In this document: in pieces, positions 1 to 6,800 of the stretch | How the letters are laid out: every line of letters starts with the position of its first letter | How positions within the stretch are numbered: position 1 is the first letter of the stretch | From: Coemansia sp. RSA 1804 | Taxonomy: Eukaryota; Kickxellomycota; Kickxellomycetes; Kickxellales; Kickxellaceae | Direction of reading: 5' to 3' | Assembly (NCBI GenBank): GCA_027578815.1 | Contig: JANBTH010000572.1 | Coordinates: 1 to 14,593, forward strand | DNA: 14,593 nucleotides | Made by a program: the position numbers and the translations under genes | The notes under the pieces: model-generated | What the model was told of the DNA's origin: nothing | Databases searched by the model: none | What the model saw: the letters and a program-made list of their open reading frames with translations, nothing else

Positions 1-120
1 AAAGTTACCTGCAAGAAGCCCCCCGATCAGCACCAGAATCACGCAGGCGCACAGACGGAGGTAGTAGTAGGTGTATACCTGGTTTTCGGCCGATATCACA
101 TCGTTCAAATTAATGAACAT
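1..120 (-). CDS. CNNM/DUF21 (Mam3-like) membrane protein, 5' end only
   Basis: The minus-strand ATG at 120-118 opens a frame of 37 codons beginning MFINLNDVISAENQ. It runs into a hydrophobic segment ending VILVLIGGLLAG. An in-frame TAG lies five codons upstream, so this ATG is the likely start. In the CNNM/DUF21 family (yeast Mam3, animal CNNM) the first membrane helix carries a GG-x-x-AGLTLGLMG-type motif, and the visible residues match its first half. That family consists of membrane proteins linked to magnesium and metal homeostasis. The frame reaches a splice donor (GTAACT, minus strand 8-3) exactly where the motif should continue, so exon 1 is probably 9-120 and the remaining bases are intron. 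A phase-1 junction would keep Ala-Gly intact. The DUF21 helices and CBS domains lie outside the window. Identity rests on about 20 residues, so it is probable rather than certain. Confidence 0.62.
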   Translation of the reverse strand, partial: MFINLNDVISAENQVYTYYYLRLCACVILVLIGGLLAGNF

Positions 121-636
121 CGGGCTGTTGTTCTATGCGCTGATGCCAGAGTGGTGGAAAAGAAAAGAGCAATACGTGCGACAAGTCGGATGGTTTGTAC
201 CGATTGTGGATCTGTAGGGATATTGCAGCAAAATAAAAGAGCTTTTTTATCTGCTATTAAAATAACATGTGGGTCCTAAATTAAAGTAAAAAGGAAAAAG
301 GAGAAGAGAAGAGAAAAAGGGAAAAGAAAGAAAGGAATGCAGAACGCGCTGTGGTGTATGCTCTACAGAGATTGGGCTGAATTGCTTGTGTGCTGGTCAA
401 TAGTGGCGACGTGAGGATGCTCAATGTGTTTGTTCTCCATTTCTCCCCCTTCCCCAAGTCCTTTTTTTGTGTTTGCTCAGGTATTGTGTACTCTAGAGAA
501 GGAATTTCGCATGAAAGGAAAGACACAAAGAAAACACCCCCATTCCCCTACTCCATCTACAACCACCACCACTATCACCAAAAATCCTAGACTACGTTGT
601 TACTGTTTGGAAGATTCAGTGTAATTGTAAGGGGAA
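121..636 (-). promoter_or_regulatory. Upstream region of the CNNM-like gene
   Basis: I see no convincing gene here. On the minus strand the roughly 140 bases before the ATG at 120 contain no other ATG, as expected for a leader. A TATA-like GATAAAAAAG lies at 250-241 (minus strand). A purine-rich run on the plus strand at about 288-337 is a CT-rich tract for the minus-strand gene, which is common near fungal transcription starts. The transcription start itself is not visible. The rest (about 340-636) is low-information AT-rich sequence with short unsupported frames on both strands. Confidence 0.35.
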
Positions 637-960
637 ATGATAATAAGTAAGGTTTTTTTGGAACTGAATCCCTCTTTATGCTTTCTTCACTCGCCAGATG
701 CCAAATATGAAAAACGACATCATCTGAATACTAGAGCCCCATGCGGTCAGATACTGCACCCTAATATCATATGGGATCAGAAATATGAGAATATAATGCC
801 AATGCTTGCTTGCAAGCGGAATTATAGTTATGCAGCGGAATGGAGCTATATTTCTGAAGAATTAGACGCGTCATCACTAGCATTAGCAAAAAAGAGAGGT
901 GAGAGTCTGTTGACTGTATCCTATGAGGAAATGCTAGTGTTTATAGAACATTTTATATAA
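637..960 (+). CDS. Possible small hypothetical protein, 107 codons
   Basis: An ATG-to-TAA frame of 107 codons with a purine at -3. The predicted product is charged and aromatic-rich in its second half (for example AAEWSYISEELDASS and SYEEMLVFIEHFI), which looks more protein-like than most chance frames nearby. I recognise no family. No clear TATA or CCAAT element precedes it, and its base composition matches the surrounding intergenic DNA. A donor-like GTGAGA at 898 and an acceptor-like TGCAG ending at 1046 could join it in frame to a short basic tail ending at a TAA near 1102. That splice is speculative. Chance frames of about 100 codons are expected in AT-moderate DNA, so this is a weak call. 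Confidence 0.22.
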   Translation: MIISKVFLELNPSLCFLHSPDAKYEKRHHLNTRAPCGQILHPNIIWDQKYENIMPMLACKRNYSYAAEWSYISEELDASSLALAKKRGESLLTVSYEEMLVFIEHFI

Positions 961-1128
961 ATCCTACTTATTTGCAAGCATACGTAGCCTGCAATTTCCC
1001 TTCACATGTTTCTTTTGTTTTTTCTTACAAACTATCTGCACTGCAGGTGACAGAAAGCGCATTCTTTATTTTTGGAGAAAAGCACATGTTGCAGCAAAGT
1101 AAAAGAAGCACAAGGCCATCTAACAGTA

Positions 1129-1278
1129 CCAATACCAATACCAATCAATGCGCACTACACGTTGTGCACAAATGCGTTTTTCTCTTGCTGTAATTTCTAA
1201 TTGCACATGTATTGTGTGTAGAAAGCAAAGTGACAACATCAGCCACATTACACCTGCCAGGTATATGGATATAAAAAA
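1129..1278 (+). promoter_or_regulatory. Promoter: triple CCAAT box and TATA box
   Basis: Three CCAAT pentamers occur in tandem at 1129-1133, 1135-1139 and 1141-1145 with a 6-bp period. CCAAT is the binding site of the Hap2/3/5 (NF-Y) complex. A consensus TATA element, TATAAAAAA, follows at 1270-1278. A pyrimidine run and ATACCAACACCAAC (1306-1319) come next, the right distance for transcription initiation. From about 1280 to the ATG at 1491 there is no ATG. The element order and spacing point to an RNA polymerase II promoter for the tiny gene at 1491. That Hap binds here is inferred from the motif alone. NF-Y sites usually need flanking bases beyond CCAAT, and in a 6-bp repeat only some of the three could be occupied at once. 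Confidence 0.55.
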
Positions 1279-1396
1279 GGGAGCAACTCGTGCTCTTTTT
1301 CCACCATACCAACACCAACGCCATTGATCTGGGAAAAGCAGTAGTAAAAAGAAAACATAGATAGAAAAGGAGAAAGAGTTGGCTCAGGGCAAGTCG

Positions 1397-1449
1397 GTGA
1401 GTGTGTGCTCTGATCTTGTCTGACTCAGCGCTGACACGTTTATTTATAG
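1397..1449 (+). other. 53-nt intron in the 5' leader of the small gene
   Basis: A donor GTGAGT begins at 1397 and an acceptor TATAG ends at 1449. A branch-point-like CTGAC at 1431-1435 puts the adenine 15 nt from the acceptor, with a second CTGAC at 1420-1424. All three signals match the short-intron pattern of fungi. The intron lies between the putative start of transcription (about 1305) and the first ATG (1491). Its presence also fixes the direction of the transcript as plus. Confidence 0.6.
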
Positions 1450-1490
1450 AACGGCGGGAAGGGGAGCAAAAATAAAACAACAAAAACAAG

Positions 1491-1559
1491 ATGTCGCTGA
1501 TTAGCAGGACAATTTCCAGCTTATCCCTCAGCCCCAAAACGTTCAAGCCAAAGTACTAG
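1491..1559 (+). CDS. Tiny ORF, 22 aa, with its own promoter and spliced leader
   Basis: This is the first ATG after the TATA box at 1270, in the context AACAAGATGT with a purine at -3. The frame is 22 codons and ends in TAG. The peptide starts MSLISRTISS, is Ser-rich in the middle and ends TFKPKY, with four basic residues and no acidic ones. It could be an amphipathic N-terminus such as a mitochondrial presequence, or a free short peptide. I do not recognise it. The evidence for a real gene is upstream: CCAAT boxes, TATA, a consensus intron and a leader free of ATG. The coding frame may continue by splicing (GTACTA at 1553 is a poor but possible donor) into the coding-like island after 1840, in which case this is only exon 1. 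A non-coding transcript is the other alternative. Confidence 0.42.
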   Translation: MSLISRTISSLSLSPKTFKPKY

Positions 1560-1840
1560 TGAAAATAGACAGCAGAAAGTTATTTCTGGACAACCCAAAG
1601 CCAAAACAGCAAGATCGCATATTATGTGTATCTCTCTAGCCGGTCTTTTTCATGAGACTAATGCTGTTGTTTTTTACGTTATGCATTTATCCACTTCAAA
1701 GCAGCCCCCCTGCTGGCAAGTCTCTTCATGTAAAGAACAAAGCCTCGTGACCCCACTAGCACAACGGCGACAGACCACCGGTCTTAAGACTGACTGGGCT
1801 GACAATATGGAAGGCTGTGCAAGGGATGGAGAAAAGGCAG
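1560..1840. other. No gene seen between the tiny ORF and the GC-rich island
   Basis: This stretch would hold the 3' UTR of the small gene, or an intron if that gene continues downstream. I find no AATAAA. Acceptor-like CTCTAG (about 1639) and ACTAG (about 1759) occur, and CTGAC branch-like motifs occur near 1790. Nothing here is decisive. Confidence 0.3.
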
Positions 1841-1841
1841 C

Positions 1842-2290
1842 ATGAGAAGACGTCAGAAAGCTGTAATGCCGATCGCTCCTTTGCTGGCCACAAGAACGGA
1901 AGATTCTCTGAAATGGCGGTTTTTTTGCACGAGTTCGACTTTTGCGAAGGATGCAGATCCCCTTGTTCTCTCTTCCCGCCCATCGCTTCTGCAGCAAAAA
2001 GAAAGAGCTGCCGCCGCAAACTGTTTCAACGTAACACTGAATGCGCTTGCTCTCCTGCGAATCCAAGAGCGTATCAAGCTCTTGGCGGGGGCGCGCGCGC
2101 GCGGATTGAGCGTCGCAGATGTCCTTGTTGGTCGCTTCAATCAGCTTGGAAGACATGCGGACGGCAGCCAGAAACGGCACAGCGCTTTGTCCTGTGCCAA
2201 AACGGGACAGAGGTGGCGGAAGAAAGCAGCCAGCCCTCCCAGAACAGCACGCATTGTGACTTTTTCTGCAGACTATGCCTGTCTAATGTC
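1842..2290. other. GC-rich coding-like island, strand unresolved
   Basis: Base composition rises sharply above both flanks, and several frames stay open on both strands. On plus, a frame from ATG 1842 (A at -3) runs 196 codons to 2432. Its early part, with WRFFCTSSTFAKD, resembles a mitochondrial presequence and cleavage region, and its middle (LALLRIQERIKLLAG) is helix-like, but its last 60 or so residues look non-coding. On minus, a frame from ATG 2156 begins MSSKLIEATNKDICDAQSARA with a GC-rich third position like that of the large gene. A separate minus ATG at 2254 (ACAATGC) opens MRAVLGGLAAFFRHLCPVL. The plus frame and the 2156 frame are codon-aligned antisense, so codon statistics barely separate them. 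I recognise no domain in any frame. It is probably an exon or small gene, but I cannot name the strand. Confidence 0.3.
2091..2103. repeat. (GC)6 dinucleotide run
   Basis: An alternating GC tract of about 12-13 bases sits inside the GC-rich island. Such tracts can adopt Z-DNA in vitro. In the two best frames it encodes Ala-Arg repeats on either strand, which may inflate the apparent openness of frames here. Confidence 0.6.
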
Positions 2291-2483
2291 TGATGTCTGC
2301 TGGGCGGGTTGGACGGGTAAAGAAGGGGAAAAGGGGGAACAGCGATGCACTGACTTTACAGCGAAAAACACAAGCGACTCTATCTATCTATCCATCTCGT
2401 TTCGCTCGCCTGCTAAAGTAGCTGTGGGCTGAATGCGTGTTGGCTGAATCCACCTTGTCCCTAAAGTAAAAAAAGTAACCCAG

Positions 2484-2796
2484 TCTTTTTCCCCCCTTCT
2501 TCCTTTTCTTCCTTGCCCATTTTTCGTTTATTATTCCTAATATTTTTTGTTTGGAACTTGCTTTCTTGTGGTTTGGTGCTTATTCTCTCGCTACGCTTTT
2601 CCCAAGGTGCAGGTAGATTCTCTTTTAGTAATTTGGAACAATCTCTCTCTCTCTTTTCCTTTCCGTTCCTTTTTTGTTTCCATTACACAAATATTGCCTT
2701 TTCTTTATTTCTCTCTTGTTACTTATTCTCAGTGCACACGGCACCCAGCCTGGATCGCTTATTCCGTCTCCCGTCTTCTTGTTATTATCAAGCGCT
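2484..2796 (+). promoter_or_regulatory. CT-rich promoter and putative leader exon of the Bem2-like gene
   Basis: The plus strand becomes strongly pyrimidine-rich, including (CT)n at about 2643-2655 and repeated TTTCCTTTCC-type runs. Fungal housekeeping promoters often initiate just downstream of such CT blocks. From about 2640 to 2796 there is no ATG, and 2797 begins a perfect GTAAGT donor. I therefore infer a transcription start around 2690-2750 and a short non-coding exon ending at 2796. No canonical TATA box is visible. STRE-like AGGGG runs at about 2321-2337 lie upstream but may belong to the neighbouring island. A later start near 3700, with no leader intron, is a genuine alternative. 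Confidence 0.38.
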
Positions 2797-3844
2797 GTAA
2801 GTTGCTTTAGTCAAAAACAAACACTCTTCCTTGCTCCTCTCCCGATATCCTAGAGTATCTTGTTGTTCTGGTTTGGTGATAACAGAGCACTTCCTTTCTG
2901 TAATGAAACTGGTGCGTTCCTGTTATTATTCATATGGCACAGTCTGTGGAAACTGTGGCAAAAAAGCATCAAACACGAGGTTTTTTGTGCTTTCAATCTC
3001 TTCTATTTTCTCATGATAATGGGAAGCCTGCTACGACCCTAAAAAAGAACCTTGCCAAACAAGCGCTCTGGAGAGAGGAGTGTGCTTTTTTATGCATTTG
3101 TTTATACGAAAAGAAAAGCCCTTCCAACAATCAATCTGTCCGTCCAAAAACGGAGGCTTATTCTGCCTGCCATTTCCTTTTTATTTATTTATTTATTTAT
3201 CTATATTTCCACTTTGCCTCTTCCGTTCGGTAAAAGTAGCAGCTGCATTTAGACTAGAAGCACTCTTTTTTCCCCCATCACAGGCTAGAATCGCCAGTGC
3301 GGTTCCGGCATATTCATCCCATGCTCAATGACCGTTTCCTCTTTCTTTTTTATTCCTCCCTGGGAATAAGACAAACCCAATAGTGTGTTTCACTTGTCCT
3401 TGTTGCTACTGTGGAATCATCCACCCATGCCGTGGTCTACATTCTCACTATCAAATGCCGCTCTTCCAGCAACCAACCGCTGAAAAATGGAGAATATTAA
3501 TGCCCATTATTCCTTAATAGAAAGCCTACATAATGCCGGGTTTTTAGGAACCAAAATAAATAATGCTGCACAAACAACTGGGAATTATTATTATTGCCTC
3601 TACATTCAAATCTCCCAAAAGTGTAGAAAAGAAAAAAGAAAAAGAGACGCCACTAATTTTTAAACTTTATATTCGTTTCTTTTATTGTTTATAGCTAGAC
3701 TGTTATTGTTCTTTTAGGGCTCGGCAACACTAAGCTACATTCGTCTTTTTTGTTGTTATTTTCGGGAGATTATCCTTCTATATTTTGCATTCCAGCTGTA
3801 TTTGTATAGGCGGAAAAGAGGACTCTAATTGTCTTTCTCCTTAG
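2797..3844 (+). other. Possible long 5' UTR intron of the Bem2-like gene
   Basis: The donor GTAAGT is at 2797-2802. The acceptor TTCTCCTTAG ends at 3844, and a CTAAT branch-like element at 3825-3829 puts the branch adenine 16 nt from the acceptor. This would be a 1,048-nt intron, long for a fungus, though introns in 5' leaders are commonly longer than coding ones. The spliced leader would contain no ATG, whereas the intron contains many (for example near 2902, 3018, 3091 and 3330). The weak point is that the last 300 or so bases before the coding start are also free of ATG, so an unspliced leader starting near 3700 (TTTATATTCG at about 3666) is possible too. Confidence 0.4.
3180..3199 (+). 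repeat. (TTTA)5 microsatellite
   Basis: Five perfect TTTA units in the T-rich stretch upstream of the Bem2-like gene, inside the putative leader intron. A simple-sequence repeat with no evident function. Confidence 0.85.
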
Positions 3845-3871
3845 CCTTTTCACTTCCATTCCATCAAAGCC

Positions 3872-6800
3872 ATGGCTCTTGGAAGCGACCGTTTGCAGGA
3901 GGAGCCTACTAAATCAAAAACAAGATCACTCACTGCGCTTGGCCAGAGTCTGAGGCGTGGCTTAACCACCCGCAGAACACACAAGACTGCCGCAAACGCA
4001 AGTGGCAGCGCAGAAAGCAGCGGCTCTGCCGAGAATGACGGCAGCACCATCAGCAGTAATATTGGCAGCATTGGCAGACACATTACCCGACACCGTCCTT
4101 CGAGCCAGCACCTGCAGAACCAACTCCACCAGAAAGAGCACCAGCATCAAAAAGAACACCACAAGCAGGAGCAGAATGACCAACCGCAACAGGACCAGCA
4201 GCGTCAGCATGCTTCCAGCGGTAAGCCCATGGGCTACACCCCATCGCCGCTTTCTCGCGGCGCGTTGGCTGTTTCAGGGAAACTCACTGGCTCAACCACG
4301 TCCTTAGGACTCGGCACTACAGATGCCGGGGGAATGCATGGCCCCAGTATCTATGGCAACCAGCGCACCCAACGCATTGCTTCGGCATCGAGTAGCCACA
4401 TGGGTGCATCTGCCGCTGGATCAGCTGCAGCAATGTCTGGTTCGGCCGCCGTCTCAAGAAAGACCATATATGGCTCTGCTGGTCTATCTGGACTGGGCAA
4501 AAGCGGGTTTAACAACAGCACCCCTTCATTGGGCTCAACTGCGACAGGCTTCTCTTCAGGCGTCTCTGAGCACCTTACAATTGGGCGCAAAGGACCGCCG
4601 CCACCCGAGAATCCCTCTGCCAACAACAACCAACACCGGGACTACAGTTTTGCAATTGCCGGCGGCATCTCCAAGAGCACGAGCAATGGAAGCACTGGCT
4701 CTGCCAATGCTCACGGCGTCTCTAACATCGCCTGCAACAACAATGCTAACAGCTGCAATAAAGACGCAGGAACAGCCTCCAATACCACTAACTTCAACGC
4801 CAAGTCTGCACGCAGCAGTGCTGGCGCTTCAGTTCCCATTGCCAAAGAGGGATACCTTAGCAAAAAGACTGACATCAACCCAAGCACATCGCTGGCGTCC
4901 GCCTTATCGCGTGGCTGGAAGGTCTATCGTGTTGTTCTCAAGGGCGCAAAGCTGTTTTTCTACAAGCCTCCGTCCGAGAGCGAGCTGCGGGCCATGTTCC
5001 CAGAGGAGATTGCAGCAGCTACTAACGAGACTGCTGGCGGATACGTGCGCGCATCGTTCTCTGCCTCAGGGTACGAAGACGGCGGATATACCAATAGCTC
5101 TGGATTCCCAATGTCGCCAGGCGAAGTCGATTCCAGTTCGCGCGCTATGCTGTTTGAGCCTGGTGTGCATGATGGCGAGATCACCGTGCCACTGTCTGAG
5201 CGCTATGCTTTTGGCGAGTGCTTTACAGAGGTTGATCTGCGCTCGCTCAAGTTTAAGCGGTACGTGTCTGTTCTTATTTTTGACGACACAATTGTGGTCC
5301 TTAAGCGCAGATGGGTTCGCCAGGGCATTGCTAGCAGCTTCTTTGGCGCAGTGAGCAATAAGATGCGTTTTGGCAAGGGTTCACGCACCAAGGTGCACCA
5401 AGTACCAGACAACTCTTCTCTTGTCAGTGCAGAGCTTGGAATTAAGGGAAAGGGGTATTTCACAAAGTGGAAGTACCATTCGCAGTATCCTCTGACGAAT
5501 GTTGAGGCCATTGAGGCCGCCAGCTCGCGTTTCAGCGTGGCACATGCGCCCGGAATGCTTGGACATATTGGACGCGAAAGCCAGGCTGGATCCAGCCGTG
5601 TGAGTCTTTACTCAATTGGCAATAGCTCAGTATCTTCCGTAATGACGCGCACCTCAACTGTGTCGAAGGACTACTCTGGCGCGCTGTCGTCGGGTCTTGT
5701 TCCTGGATTCCAGATATTTGTCGGAGGCAAGGAGCGTGTAGCACGTATGTTTGTGGCAACGACATCCGATGCAAAGAACAACTGGCTGTCACGCTTTACG
5801 GCAGCAAAGGCTAGTTATGCCCGGAAGCTCCGTCAGCGCCCACGTGAAAACTCCACAGGTGCTCGGCGATATAATGGCGCTGCCGAGTCAGCCCGCAGAC
5901 CGACCACATCATCTGCAGTAAAGGACACAGGCGGCGATAATGCGCTTGGCGATGAGAAGCCCAAAACAGCGAAGGATACGCGTGCACGTCTCTACTGGGG
6001 TATTCAACGTCATCCCGAACTTGTTGTTTCCGCAGAGAAAGACCCAGAAAACGACGAGTATAACAGCGAGGAGAGCCAGCCTGCAGCCAGTACGTCCGAC
6101 TCTGTCACGACTGCTACTGCTGCTGCTGCTGCTGCTGCGGTTGTTGTTATTGGCGGAAGCAAGAGTGCTCTTGTGCACGAAATGGTGTTTTGCACGACAC
6201 GCAACCTTGCAGACGAGAAGAAGACGGAAAATGGTCGTCTTGATGCCAAGAAGCAGAATCGTGCAAAGCTCGGCAATACTGTAGCAGCGGATTCGTATGG
6301 CAGACAATTTGTTGCAGTCTACCGTCTATTTATGGATGATGTCGAATTCTTGCGCGAATTCCAGCGCTACTCTGAGCTTGTTACGCCAGAACTGGATAAT
6401 CACAGCGCGCTTGTTGGCAATCTTTGCGATGTCATCGCTTTATTGGCTCACCACTATGAAAAGACTTACACAGACGAACACATTGAGCTGCTTCGGACAA
6501 TCGCCGAAAAGACCATCACTCCCGATTCCGGCGTCAGCAAGTCAGCACTTGAGTCGGTCCAGACTGCAATTGACCGCATGGTTCCAATTGTTATTGAGGA
6601 CAAGCATGCAGAGACTTCAGAAGATCCTGATGGCAAAAAGATACTGACTGTTGAAGCTGGAAACGACACTGTTTTGATAAAGAGCCCGGCACCCACCAGG
6701 ATGTTTTCCTACGAAATCGTCAGCCCTCCGGTGATGCCCAGCACCTCGGATTCAACAAGTGTAGCCAGCAAGCCCGCAACTGATGATCCGCTTCGCGCGC

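Noticed and set aside
1145..1546. A 133-codon minus-strand frame overlapping the small gene
   Set aside because: It is antisense to the CCAAT/TATA promoter and leader intron. Its product is irregular, mixing hydrophobic and Cys/His-rich stretches, and its longest form relies on a chance open stretch.
1926..1942. A GTTCGAC string resembling a tRNA B box
   Set aside because: The flanking bases do not complete the B-box consensus, and there is no A box or acceptor-stem pairing at the right distance.
2279..2301. A near-tandem TGTCTRA-type repeat, about three units
   Set aside because: It is too short and imperfect to be more than a local slippage product, with no sign of a CRISPR, telomere or binding array.
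2513..3331. Several 60-100 codon plus-strand frames in the T-rich region, rich in Phe, Leu and Ser
   Set aside because: The composition follows directly from the pyrimidine-rich DNA. The frames overlap each other and fall in the proposed promoter and leader intron.
4323..5354. A 343-codon plus-strand frame overlapping the start of the Bem2-like gene in another register
   Set aside because: It lies wholly inside the large coding region, its product is low-complexity Leu/Arg/Ser, and it passes through the PH-encoding bases in a different frame. It is a by-product of the Ser/Ala-rich codons, not a second gene.
5909..6307. Poly-Ser and poly-Leu rich frames around the GCT repeat
   Set aside because: They are the other-frame readings of the trinucleotide repeat that encodes poly-Ala in the real frame.
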